NCBI GenBank assembly: GCA_903838985.1
Contig: CAIMAO010000040.1
Span: 1-34,646, forward strand
Length of the DNA stretch: 34,646 nucleotides
Reading direction: 5' to 3'
Source of the DNA: an uncultured bacterium
GTDB lineage: Bacteria; Patescibacteriota; Minisyncoccia; Phycocordibacterales; UBA9973
The position numbers and the translations under genes are program-made. Under the pieces are notes generated by a model. The model saw only the letters and a program-made list of their open reading frames with translations. It was not told the origin of the DNA and did no database searches. Positions 8,743 to 17,858 of the stretch are shown here, one piece after another (position 1 is the first letter of the stretch; the number at the start of each line of letters is the position of its first letter).

Positions 8743-9234
8743 ATGAGAAATCAATTAAAAAATTTTGCAGAAAATTTATTAATTTCAACGAATATATTTA
8801 AAATTCTCTCAAAATTCGGAGAGGTTCACGTTGTTGGAAGTTACGCATTCGATTTAATGACTGAACCAGATATTGATTTAGTGGTAATAACCAATGACCC
8901 CAAAAAATCATCTGAGGAAGCTCTTGAATACATATCAAAACAGCATTTATTTCAAAAGATTGAATATGGTGATTTTCAGAAATTTCCAAAAGAAAACAGA
9001 CCGCCATTCTACATTTTTAATATGCGAACACCATGGGAAGGTGAAGTTTTTGAAATAGAAACATGGTTTGTTCCTGAAGCTAAAGGCAGTCTTGATTTTA
9101 TTGAAACTATGAAAAACATCTCAGACAAACAAAAACAAGAGATTCTGGAATTAAAATTAGAAAGAAAGAAAAAGGGGGTAGATAAAAACAAATTATCTTC
9201 TTATCAAATATATAAAAAAGTGCTGGGCATATAA
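8743..9234 (+). CDS. Nucleotidyltransferase-like protein (Pol-beta/MNT-type)
   Basis: VVGSYAFDLMTEPDIDLVVI resembles GS-x10-DxD; ATG at 8743 preferred over TTG 8737 because an extended -10 ends at 8736. Confidence 0.65.
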   Translation: MRNQLKNFAENLLISTNIFKILSKFGEVHVVGSYAFDLMTEPDIDLVVITNDPKKSSEEALEYISKQHLFQKIEYGDFQKFPKENRPPFYIFNMRTPWEGEVFEIETWFVPEAKGSLDFIETMKNISDKQKQEILELKLERKKKGVDKNKLSSYQIYKKVLGI

Positions 9235-9326
9235 TCAATTTAATAATAATTCTTAATTATCTCATTTATAATATTATCTACCGAATTATACATTGTTTTT
9301 TTAGTTTATATTTAAAAGGAAATTCT

Positions 9327-9776
9327 ATGAAAAATAAAGAAGATACTTTTGACCTAAAATTTAAACCAGATTTAACTCCGAAAGAAATGCTTGAGCTTGG
9401 TGTATTTGGTGGACTATATTTTGGAGATAAGCCAAAAGAGTTTCCTAAAAGTTGGTTTACTAAAGCAAAATTGTCACCAGACGGGAAACGTCACAAAGAG
9501 CTTAATTTTTTTGGTGTAAATGCTAGTCAGCCGCTTTTTGTATGGAAAGATAAGGGATGGATTAATCCACAAGACCCACGTGGGTGGTTTCAATGGTACT
9601 GTAGATATTATCTGGGACGTAGAACCGTTGATGATGAAAGACAAATCAAAAGATGGTTGGCAATACGCAGACATATAGCACAAATTAAAAATAATTGTCG
9701 CGTTGGAGATATCTTTTGTCGGCCTCGTCAAAGACAAGCATTATTACATTGGGCATATGATTCTAGAAAATTTTAA
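9327..9776 (+). CDS. Conserved-looking hypothetical protein rich in Trp/Arg motifs
   Basis: NPQDPRGWFQWYCRYYLGRR...NNCRVGDIFCRPRQRQALLHWAYDSRKF; AAAGGAAA before ATG. Confidence 0.75.
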   Translation: MKNKEDTFDLKFKPDLTPKEMLELGVFGGLYFGDKPKEFPKSWFTKAKLSPDGKRHKELNFFGVNASQPLFVWKDKGWINPQDPRGWFQWYCRYYLGRRTVDDERQIKRWLAIRRHIAQIKNNCRVGDIFCRPRQRQALLHWAYDSRKF

Positions 9777-9808
9777 GGAATAATAGATTCATGGTATTAT
9801 TTTAATAT

Positions 9809-10240
9809 ATGAAATACGTTGAATATTTAGAAAATTTAAATAAATGTCCATTTTGTGGAGAAAAAGAATCTAGAATATTGATGGAAAATGATGGGGCTTT
9901 TTTGACGTATGCATTGGCGCCTTATCATAAGTATCATTTATTAGTGATTCCAAAACGTCATGTTGAGTATACGAAAGATTTAGTATGGGATGAAGACGTT
10001 TGTGTAATGGCTTTGATGGTCACTGCGATAAAAGCTTTGGGTAAAATCGGACATAATGATTGCACAGTCATGATGAAAGATGGACTCGCTCTTGGAAAAA
10101 GTATAAAACATCATCTTCATTATAATATTATTCCAGGAGGGGATATTCAAGATGTAAGCTTAAATATAGAAGTCAGAAAATTGCTGAGTGAAAAAGAAGA
10201 GGAAAATCTAATCAAAGAACTTAAAAAAGTAATAAATTAG
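9809..10240 (+). CDS. HIT-like (histidine triad) protein
   Basis: CPFC zinc-binding-type N-terminus, YHLLVIPKRHVE, HHLHYNIIPGG triad-like motif. Confidence 0.8.
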   Translation: MKYVEYLENLNKCPFCGEKESRILMENDGAFLTYALAPYHKYHLLVIPKRHVEYTKDLVWDEDVCVMALMVTAIKALGKIGHNDCTVMMKDGLALGKSIKHHLHYNIIPGGDIQDVSLNIEVRKLLSEKEEENLIKELKKVIN

Positions 10241-10254
10241 AATTTTTGCCTTTA

Positions 10255-10283
10255 TTGACAAATAAAAGGGAATAGATTATACT
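10255..10283 (+). promoter_or_regulatory. Consensus sigma70 promoter (TTGACA-N17-TATACT) of the marR/efflux operon
   Basis: TTGACA at 10255-10260, TATACT at 10278-10283, 17-nt spacer. Confidence 0.75.
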
Positions 10284-10288
10284 TAGTT

Positions 10289-10305
10289 TATCTAATTATT
10301 AGTTA
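10289..10305. promoter_or_regulatory. Candidate MarR operator palindrome
   Basis: TATCTAATTATTAGTTA, near-perfect dyad just downstream of the -10 and upstream of marR. Confidence 0.5.
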
Positions 10306-10325
10306 TATAAAGTATATTAAAACAT

Positions 10326-10733
10326 ATGGATTTAAGTCTTGGAGACCTCTTGTTTCTTTTTAAAAGAAAAATTATTGAGAGTACTAAAAAAGAAAGTTTA
10401 AAAAACGATCTTACTTTTTCTCAGATGGAAATACTGAATTTTATAGGTATTTCTGGTAAAAAGACTATGAAAGAAATTGCAGATCATCTTAAAATAACGC
10501 CTCCTTCTGCTACTGTAATGATAGAAGAGATGGAAAAGAAAAGTATGGTGAAAAGAGTGAAAGATAAAAAAGATAGAAGAATTGTTTTTATAATATTAAG
10601 CGAAAAGACGAAAAAACTTTTTGATTTAGTTTGTAAGAAGAAAAATAGTATTTTTAAAGAAATGATTTCTAAACTTACAAAAAAAGATCAGAAAGAATTT
10701 GAACGTATTATTAAAATTATTATTACAGAATAA
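10326..10733 (+). CDS. MarR family transcriptional regulator
   Basis: wHTH: TFSQMEILNFIGISGKKTMKEIADHLKITPPSATVMIEEMEKKSMVKRVKDKKDRR. Confidence 0.9.
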   Translation: MDLSLGDLLFLFKRKIIESTKKESLKNDLTFSQMEILNFIGISGKKTMKEIADHLKITPPSATVMIEEMEKKSMVKRVKDKKDRRIVFIILSEKTKKLFDLVCKKKNSIFKEMISKLTKKDQKEFERIIKIIITE

Positions 10734-10738
10734 AAATT

Positions 10739-11818
10739 ATGAAAAAATATTTTATTTCATTTATACATCAGCCAAAAAAAGTTGCATCAGTTTCTTTAAT
10801 AATTGCAATTGCTATTGGTGTTTTTGGTTATATAAAAATAAATAAAGTGCCAGTAAAAAGTGTTGCAAACGATACAAGTATGGAAAGTGTTTCAAGTATT
10901 TCATCTCCACAAAATGTGACTCTTGGTTTTTTATCTCCTGGTAGAATCAAATCTGTTTTTGTAAAGTCAGGGGATAAAGTAAAAAAAGGAAAGATTCTTG
11001 CCACACTAGATGCTGGAAATGCAATTGGGGCACTTTCTCAAGCAAGAGCTGCTTATGATATAGCACAAGCTAATTATCAAAAAATTATAAATGGCGCTAC
11101 GGGTCCTACTATAGATGTGGCAAAAGCTGCTGTAAATACTGCGAAAGTAAATCTTGATGAAGGGACAAAACAACAAAACATCTTAGTCCAAAACGCTTAC
11201 AAAAACTTTCTAAACTCCACTCCAGAAGCATTACCCACCAGTGGTCAGAGTGATTATACAGCCCCTACAATAAGTGGTAATTATAATAAAGATACAGAAG
11301 GAGATATAAAGATATCAGTCTATTACACAGGTAATGGCCCTAGTTTTAATACGAGTGGTATAGCTTCAGGTAGTGGACTTGTCACCACTATTACACCTCA
11401 ACCAATTGGAGATTCAGGATTATATATTAAATTCCCAAGTACTAGCTCCACCAACATTACTGATTGGACTATAAGTATACCTAATAAAAAGGCAAGTAAT
11501 TATGTTGTTAACTATAATGCTTATCAATTAGCTTTACAAACGAAGAATCAAGTTATTTCTAGTTTTCAAGCTGTATTGGACCAAGCAAATGCGTCTCTTT
11601 CAGCGTTGGTGGCTACTGCTCGTCCTGAGGATGTTGCTACAGCAAAAGCACAAATTGAAAATGCATCTGGTGTATTACAAATTGCTGATGCAGCATATAA
11701 AAATACAATTATTGTAGCACCTAGCGATGGAATTATAACAGCTGTTTATATCTCTGAAGGACAAATAGCCACACAAAGTGCTCCAGCTATAGAATTTTTA
11801 GCATTAAATAATCAATAA
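10739..11818 (+). CDS. HlyD/RND-type membrane fusion protein (periplasmic adaptor-like)
   Basis: N-terminal TM, lipoyl half GFLSPGRIKSVFVKSGDKVKKGKILATLD, coiled-coil, second half IIVAPSDGIITAVYISEGQI. Confidence 0.8.
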   Translation: MKKYFISFIHQPKKVASVSLIIAIAIGVFGYIKINKVPVKSVANDTSMESVSSISSPQNVTLGFLSPGRIKSVFVKSGDKVKKGKILATLDAGNAIGALSQARAAYDIAQANYQKIINGATGPTIDVAKAAVNTAKVNLDEGTKQQNILVQNAYKNFLNSTPEALPTSGQSDYTAPTISGNYNKDTEGDIKISVYYTGNGPSFNTSGIASGSGLVTTITPQPIGDSGLYIKFPSTSSTNITDWTISIPNKKASNYVVNYNAYQLALQTKNQVISSFQAVLDQANASLSALVATARPEDVATAKAQIENASGVLQIADAAYKNTIIVAPSDGIITAVYISEGQIATQSAPAIEFLALNNQ

Positions 11819-11825
11819 TAAATTT

Positions 11826-12470
11826 ATGGAAAAAGAACAAAATAAAAAAGAAAATATTTTTAAAAAACCTTGGGTGCAGAGTATATCATTAATTGTGATT
11901 ATCTTTGGTTTACTTGTTGGGTTTCTTCTTTGGCAGTCAAGCAAAGATACAGTTTTTATTGAGAATTCTTTTGTGGAAGCTCCAATAATAAATCTTTCAC
12001 CTAGCGCACCAGGAATATTAAATGCACTTTATGTAAAAGAAGGGGATAAAATTTTAGCTGACTCACAGGTTGCTCTCGTTGGTGCCCAGGTTCTTTCTAC
12101 AAAGACGGATGGCACTGTAGTAAGTGCACCAAAAGTTTTGGGAAATTATTTTGCTCCTGGTCAAACAGTTGTGTCTGTTGTGAACGAAAAAGAAATGAGA
12201 GTTGTAGGTACTGTAGAAGAAACTAAAGGTTTAAAAAACATTAAAGTAGGACAAAGAGCAACTTTTACAGCGGATACTTTTTCAGGTAAAGAATATGAAG
12301 GTGTGGTAGAACAAGTAAGTTCTGTTTCTGATGATACTGGAGTTATTTTTTCAATTTCAGATACACGCCCTGTAAAGAAATTTGATGTAAAAGTGAGTTT
12401 CAATGTATCTTTATACCCTGAATTGAAAAGTGGTATGTCTGCAAAGATAACTGTTCACACCAAAGAATAG
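11826..12470 (+). CDS. Second membrane-fusion-like protein (lipoyl + beta-barrel, no coiled coil)
   Basis: TM, PGILNALYVKEGDKILADSQVALVG, VVGTVEETKGLKNIKVGQRATFTADTFSGKEYEGVVEQVS, LKSGMSAKITV. Confidence 0.75.
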   Translation: MEKEQNKKENIFKKPWVQSISLIVIIFGLLVGFLLWQSSKDTVFIENSFVEAPIINLSPSAPGILNALYVKEGDKILADSQVALVGAQVLSTKTDGTVVSAPKVLGNYFAPGQTVVSVVNEKEMRVVGTVEETKGLKNIKVGQRATFTADTFSGKEYEGVVEQVSSVSDDTGVIFSISDTRPVKKFDVKVSFNVSLYPELKSGMSAKITVHTKE

Positions 12471-12473
12471 ATT

Positions 12474-13961
12474 ATGGAAGAAAAAAGTAAGGATTCAAAT
12501 TTACGTTGGTGGATATTGCTAACGGTAATTATAGGAACTTTTTTAGGTCGTCTTGATCAGACGATTGTGAATCTTGCTTTGCCTAAAATTATTAATGATT
12601 TCAAAATTACTGTTTCGGCTGCGGGTTGGATTGCTACGGCATATATTTTAGCCAATGCTGTTTTTGTGCCTATCTGGGGAAAATTGGGAGATACTCTTGG
12701 AAGAAAAAAAGTTTATATTTTTGGTTTTAGTATTTTTATTTTTGGTTCAATATTGGCAGGACTTTCCTGGAATCTATCTTCTATGATAGTTTTTAGAGTA
12801 ATACAAGCTATAGCTGGTTCAGCTGATTATCCGACGGCGATGGCTATCATAGCTGTGACTTTTAAAGAGGGGAAAGAACGTGCTCAAGCTTTGGGTATCT
12901 GGTCAGCTTCTTTTGCTGCGGCTATTGTTTTCGGTCCACTTTTGGGAGGCCCACTTATTGATGCTTTTGGTTGGCGTTCGGTTTTTCTTATAAATTTTCC
13001 AATCGGAATTTTAGGTATTTTTATGGCTATGCGTTTTATAAATGAATCTCGTGGTGAAGAAAAAAGTTATAATTTTGATTGGCTCGGATCTTTTACTCTT
13101 GGAGGGATGCTATCTGCTTTAGTTTTAGTACTTGATAAAGGTATGGATTGGGGATGGCTTTCTATTAGTAGTCTTGTCTGCTATTTTTTGATTGTTATTC
13201 TTTTAGGATTTTTTATAAAGGTAGAACATAAAGCAATTGATCCAGTTGTTGATTTACGTTTTTTTAAGATTCCAGCTTTTGTTAATACATTAGTAAACAA
13301 TTTTATTGTATTTATGGGTATGACTGGTGGAGTTTTCCTCATTCCTATTTTTGCTCAAACATTTTTAGGATATACTGCAACTCAATCTGGCTACTTGTTT
13401 ATACCAATGGCTGCAGCAATGATGCTTGCTTCCCCTATAGGTGGAATGCTTACAGGTAAAGTAGAAGCACGTTATGTTATTTTTGCTAGTACATTAATTG
13501 CTGCATTTGGAATTTATTTATTTACTTTTCTTGAACCAAAGTCGACTGCTATTAATATAATTATTCCACTTTTGGTTATGGCTTTTGGTATGGGTTTTGG
13601 CATGGCACAGAGAACGAATATTATTGCTTCAGTTGTTGACCCGCATGAAATAGGGATAGCTTCGTCTATTCTTGCTCTTGCTAGAAATATAGCTGGTGCT
13701 TTTGGTATTGCTATATTCGGGACAATATTAAGTAATCGTACAGTATCTAATGTTATTTCAATAAATAGTTTTAGCCATTTATATAGCAATAAATTAATTG
13801 ATATGAAAAAATTTATTGGTTTGATCGAACTTAAAGCTCAAATAAATGCTTATGATTATGTTTTCTTAGTTTCATCTATCGTAGTTTTTATTGGTGCTTT
13901 TGCTGTCCTCTCTCTTAAAGTAAAAAATGAACGTACAGATGTAAAAGTTCATATGGAGTAA
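12474..13961 (+). CDS. MFS multidrug transporter, DHA2 (EmrB/QacA-like)
   Basis: LDQTIVNLALPKI, GKLGDTLGRKKVYIFG, GPLLGGPLIDAFGWRSVFLINFPIG; 14-TM pattern. Confidence 0.93.
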   Translation: MEEKSKDSNLRWWILLTVIIGTFLGRLDQTIVNLALPKIINDFKITVSAAGWIATAYILANAVFVPIWGKLGDTLGRKKVYIFGFSIFIFGSILAGLSWNLSSMIVFRVIQAIAGSADYPTAMAIIAVTFKEGKERAQALGIWSASFAAAIVFGPLLGGPLIDAFGWRSVFLINFPIGILGIFMAMRFINESRGEEKSYNFDWLGSFTLGGMLSALVLVLDKGMDWGWLSISSLVCYFLIVILLGFFIKVEHKAIDPVVDLRFFKIPAFVNTLVNNFIVFMGMTGGVFLIPIFAQTFLGYTATQSGYLFIPMAAAMMLASPIGGMLTGKVEARYVIFASTLIAAFGIYLFTFLEPKSTAINIIIPLLVMAFGMGFGMAQRTNIIASVVDPHEIGIASSILALARNIAGAFGIAIFGTILSNRTVSNVISINSFSHLYSNKLIDMKKFIGLIELKAQINAYDYVFLVSSIVVFIGAFAVLSLKVKNERTDVKVHME

Positions 13962-14009
13962 GGTTTTTTTGAAAAATTCAATAAAGAATAAAAGTGGTAT
14001 AATATAATC

Positions 14010-14516
14010 ATGGTAGAAGGAATGCCTATTTTAAAACAAATTGAAAAACAATCTTCTATAGAGAAAAAAGTTTTTAATATTGAAGAAGAAAATTTTGATG
14101 AAAAGGGTGAACTAAAAGAACTAGATAAATCTTTCGATTTAATTATTTCAGATGGGGTTATACCTAATATTTATTTTGGTGGATCTGATGTTAGAGAAAA
14201 AGTTAAAAAAAGTTTTTCTGAAATGTTGCGTGTACTTAAAGATGGAGGAGAAATTCACTTAAAAAAAGTTTTGATAGGACATAAACAACAAAAACAAATG
14301 GTTATGGCTGATAGTATTGAAGGAATTCCGGATATGTTAGAAAGTTTTTATGATTTTAAAATTACAAAAACACGTACGCCGAAAGATGATGATTATCAAT
14401 ATGATAGAGTAAAAAATGAAAAAGGTTTATTTACTGAAAGTTTCTTAATTATCATCAAAAAATTAGAAAAAGGAGAAGAAGTAAAAAATAATAAGAAAGA
14501 GGATAATTTAGCATAA
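14010..14516 (+). CDS. Short SAM-methyltransferase-like protein lacking motif I
   Basis: KSFDLIISDGVIPN...FSEMLRVLKDGGEIHL resembles class I MTase motifs IV-V; no GxGxG motif. Confidence 0.6.
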   Translation: MVEGMPILKQIEKQSSIEKKVFNIEEENFDEKGELKELDKSFDLIISDGVIPNIYFGGSDVREKVKKSFSEMLRVLKDGGEIHLKKVLIGHKQQKQMVMADSIEGIPDMLESFYDFKITKTRTPKDDDYQYDRVKNEKGLFTESFLIIIKKLEKGEEVKNNKKEDNLA

Positions 14517-14568
14517 TTAATTTACTCTTCATGAAGATTTCACCTCTAGGGTGATATGATATTAGAAT

Positions 14569-15237
14569 ATGAAAATATTAGTTGTTGAAGATAATAAAAA
14601 ATTGGCAGAGAACATAAAACAAGGCCTTGCGCAAGAAGGGTATGCTGTAGATTTGATTGAAGATGGTCTTGTGGCAGAACGTAGAATATTAGTCAACCGT
14701 GATGAATATGATCTCATAATTCTTGATAGAATGCTTCCTGGCAAAGAGGGTGTAGCTATCTGTACTAATTGGCGAGAAAATGGTGTCGTTGTCCCTGTGT
14801 TGATGCTTACGGCACTCGGTGGAGTAGATGATAAAGTTTATGGTCTTGATGCTGGAGCAGATGACTATTTATCTAAACCTTTTGCTTTTAAAGAACTTCT
14901 TTCCCGTATCAATGCATTATTAAGACGCCCAAAACAATCTTCACCCTTAATACTTAGTTTCCATAATATTAATCTTAATACCACGAGCAGGGTGGTGACT
15001 TATAAAAATAAACCCATTTCTCTCACCTTAAAAGAATTTATGGTATTAGAATATTTAATGCGTAATAAAAACAAAGTGATTACTCGAGACGAACTTTATT
15101 CTCATGCTTGGGATTTTGCAGATTCTTCATTTAGTAATACAGTAGATGTGCATATAAAAAATTTAAGAAAAAAAATTAACGATAATGGAAAAATTATACA
15201 AACAATTCGTGGAGTCGGTTACAAAATGGAAGAATAA
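14569..15237 (+). CDS. OmpR/PhoB-type response regulator
   Basis: Receiver KILVVEDNKKLAENI, LIILDRMLPG, LSKPFAFKEL; C-terminal wHTH with TIRGVGYKME. Confidence 0.95.
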   Translation: MKILVVEDNKKLAENIKQGLAQEGYAVDLIEDGLVAERRILVNRDEYDLIILDRMLPGKEGVAICTNWRENGVVVPVLMLTALGGVDDKVYGLDAGADDYLSKPFAFKELLSRINALLRRPKQSSPLILSFHNINLNTTSRVVTYKNKPISLTLKEFMVLEYLMRNKNKVITRDELYSHAWDFADSSFSNTVDVHIKNLRKKINDNGKIIQTIRGVGYKMEE

Positions 15238-16207
15238 TCACAGGAAGGATGATTTTTTTGTAGCAAGACTTAGATTAACTTTTTACTATTCTATTACAGC
15301 GATAGTTATTTTGGGTTTTTCAAGTATTTTACTTTATAACACAATTCTTTCAAATTTGATTCAATCAATTCGTGATAATATGGTAGACCCTTATATATCT
15401 CAGTTGATAATAGATAAAGCTCAAGACATTCTGCTTAACAGATTTTTAACCATAAATGTGATAATAATATTTTTTATTGTCATATTGGGGTTTTTACTTA
15501 CAAATGAAACACTTAAACCGATTAAGAATAATATGCAAAAGCAAAAAAGATTTATTGCAGATGCTTCTCATGAACTTCGTACACCTGTCGCTGTAGTTAT
15601 TTCTGGTCTTGAAGTAAATTTGAATAATAAAAGATTAGATATTATTTCAGCTAGAAAAACATTAGAAGATACTTTAGATGAAATGCGAGAATTTTCAAAG
15701 CTTAGCAACAGCCTGCTTGATATTTCTAGGTATGATACTTTAAAACAAACAGATTATGAAATTATAGATATCCAGGATTTAGTAAAAAATATTGTAGAAA
15801 AAAATAAAAAGTTGGCAGATAAAAAAGAAATAGAAATTAATGAAAAATTAGAAAATAAAGCCAACATAAAAGGTAATAAAATGGAACTTAGTCGTGTATT
15901 TTTTAATATTTTAGATAACGCCATTAAATATACGAGAGAAAAGGGAAGTATCTCTTTATCGGACAAGATTGTTTCTGGTAAGTATTTTTTAACTATCAGT
16001 GACAATGGCATGGGTATTAAACAAGATATTTTAAATAAAATATTTGATCCATTTTTTAGAGGAGATGAATCAAGAAACACAACTGGTGCTGGGCTAGGGC
16101 TTACTCTTTCTAAAAAAATTATTGAAAACCATAAAGGCACAATATCTATAAAAAGCCAATTAAATAAAGGCACAAACGTGACGATTTCTTTACCTCTATC
16201 TTCATAA
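15185..16207 (+). CDS. Sensor histidine kinase
   Basis: Two TMs, FIADASHELRTPVAVV H-box, N box NILDNAIKYT, DNGMGI, GAGLGLTLSKKI; start overlaps the response regulator by 53 nt. Confidence 0.93.
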   Translation: MEKLYKQFVESVTKWKNNHRKDDFFVARLRLTFYYSITAIVILGFSSILLYNTILSNLIQSIRDNMVDPYISQLIIDKAQDILLNRFLTINVIIIFFIVILGFLLTNETLKPIKNNMQKQKRFIADASHELRTPVAVVISGLEVNLNNKRLDIISARKTLEDTLDEMREFSKLSNSLLDISRYDTLKQTDYEIIDIQDLVKNIVEKNKKLADKKEIEINEKLENKANIKGNKMELSRVFFNILDNAIKYTREKGSISLSDKIVSGKYFLTISDNGMGIKQDILNKIFDPFFRGDESRNTTGAGLGLTLSKKIIENHKGTISIKSQLNKGTNVTISLPLSS

Positions 16208-16298
16208 TAATTTCATATGATAGTTGTATTGTATTTATATACATTTAGGTCAAGTGTATAAATATTATCAGCTTATTATTTAACTAAATTTAATTTAT

Positions 16299-16760
16299 AT
16301 GAAATACAAAAAACAAATAGCAACAGGAGCATTGGCTTTATCATTGTTAGTCGGAGGGACTTCTATTTATGCTGCAACTCCTCAAGACTTGGGTATTAAA
16401 AATGTTCAAAAAACTTATCAAAAACAAAATAAAAGTAAAGGGAATAAAGAATTAAAGAAACAAAATAATGTGATTGGGACTGTTTCTGCACTGACAAGTA
16501 CAGGTTTCACAGTTGATGTAAAAAATATGAAGACTAAGACTACATCTTCTGTGGAAATCAAAATAGATTCATCTACTATGTATAGTAAAGATGGGAAAGT
16601 GTCTACAGTTTCTGATTTAGTTTCAGGACAAAAAGTAATTGTTGTTGGTAATTTAGATAGTACGACAAATATTGTGACTGCTAAACAAGTAAAAATGATT
16701 ACTAATATAATTAAACCTAATAAATTTAAAAAAGTTGAGGTAAAGAAAATCGTTAATTAA
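16299..16760 (+). CDS. Exported DUF5666-like protein
   Basis: Signal peptide; GTVSALTSTGFTVDVKN...VSDLVSGQKVIVVGNLDSTTNIVTAKQVKMI. Confidence 0.65.
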   Translation: MKYKKQIATGALALSLLVGGTSIYAATPQDLGIKNVQKTYQKQNKSKGNKELKKQNNVIGTVSALTSTGFTVDVKNMKTKTTSSVEIKIDSSTMYSKDGKVSTVSDLVSGQKVIVVGNLDSTTNIVTAKQVKMITNIIKPNKFKKVEVKKIVN

Positions 16761-16776
16761 AAAATAGTTTAGGAAA

Positions 16777-16808
16777 AACAAAATCCCTATTATGATAGGG
16801 ATTTTGTT
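16777..16808 (+). terminator. Intrinsic terminator
   Basis: 14-bp perfect stem AACAAAATCCCTAT-TATG-ATAGGGATTTTGTT. Confidence 0.8.
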
Positions 16809-16829
16809 TAGTTTTGGTATAATCATCTT

Positions 16830-17855
16830 ATGAGAAAAATATATAAAAATTCTTTTATTTTCTTATTTTTGGGAATTTTATTGATTCCAAGTTTTTCTTT
16901 TATCTCTGCTCAAAATAATACACAAAATGTTGTTTCTTCAGTAGTTCCAGCACAAACTATAACACAAAATATCACACCTACAGTTGCTCCTGATAAATTT
17001 GTGGTACTGCTCAATAGTACATTAGATGAGATAACACAAAATCTTTTTGATCAAAATTATATAAAAAGTAAAGAAGATTTCGTTGCAAAATTTTCAAAAA
17101 CTAAAGGGGACATTCTTCCTGGAGCATACAAGATAAATACTTCTATGACTTTAGATAAAATTTCTAAAACATTACACAGTAAGCCATATATGAAATGGGT
17201 CGTTATTCCTCCTGGCTTACGTAAAGAAGAAATTGCTGATCTTCTCGCTACTAATTTAAATTGGACAAGAAAACAAAAAAATAATTGGATAAATGTATAT
17301 ACGAAAATGAAATATGATTATATTGAAGGAGTTTATTTTCCAGATACTTATTTGATTCCAATTAACGAGACACCACTTGCTGTGATGAATAGATTGATTG
17401 CCAAATTTAATGAGAAATTTGCACCTTATTTGTTGTCTTTCAATAAACAAAATATGCAATGGACTAAAGGATTGACGCTTGCTTCTATTGTGCAGAGGGA
17501 AGCAGCTAATGACGCCGACATGCCACTTATTGCGGGTATATTACTCAATCGTCTTAATCAAAAAATACCACTTTCTGTAGATGCTACACTACAATATGTT
17601 CGTGGGAATAAAGGGAAAGGTTGGTGGGCACCTATCAATATTGCTGATAAAAAAACTGTTTCTCCTTATAATACTTACAAAAATGCAGGGCTTCCTCCAC
17701 ATCCTATTTCAAATCCAGGGATAGCTGCAATTGATGCAGTGTTAAATCCGACAAAAACAGATTGTATTTATTATTTACATGACAAAGATCATGTGACTCA
17801 TTGTTCGGTCACTTACATTGAACATCAAGCAAATATTGAGAAATACTTGAAATAG
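16830..17855 (+). CDS. mltG: Endolytic murein transglycosylase MltG (YceG)
   Basis: KWVVIPPGLRKEEIADLLA, EGVYFPDTYLIP, ASIVQREAANDADMPLIAGILLNRL, LPPHPISNPGIAAIDAVLNP. Confidence 0.95.
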   Translation: MRKIYKNSFIFLFLGILLIPSFSFISAQNNTQNVVSSVVPAQTITQNITPTVAPDKFVVLLNSTLDEITQNLFDQNYIKSKEDFVAKFSKTKGDILPGAYKINTSMTLDKISKTLHSKPYMKWVVIPPGLRKEEIADLLATNLNWTRKQKNNWINVYTKMKYDYIEGVYFPDTYLIPINETPLAVMNRLIAKFNEKFAPYLLSFNKQNMQWTKGLTLASIVQREAANDADMPLIAGILLNRLNQKIPLSVDATLQYVRGNKGKGWWAPINIADKKTVSPYNTYKNAGLPPHPISNPGIAAIDAVLNPTKTDCIYYLHDKDHVTHCSVTYIEHQANIEKYLK

Positions 17856-17858
17856 AAA

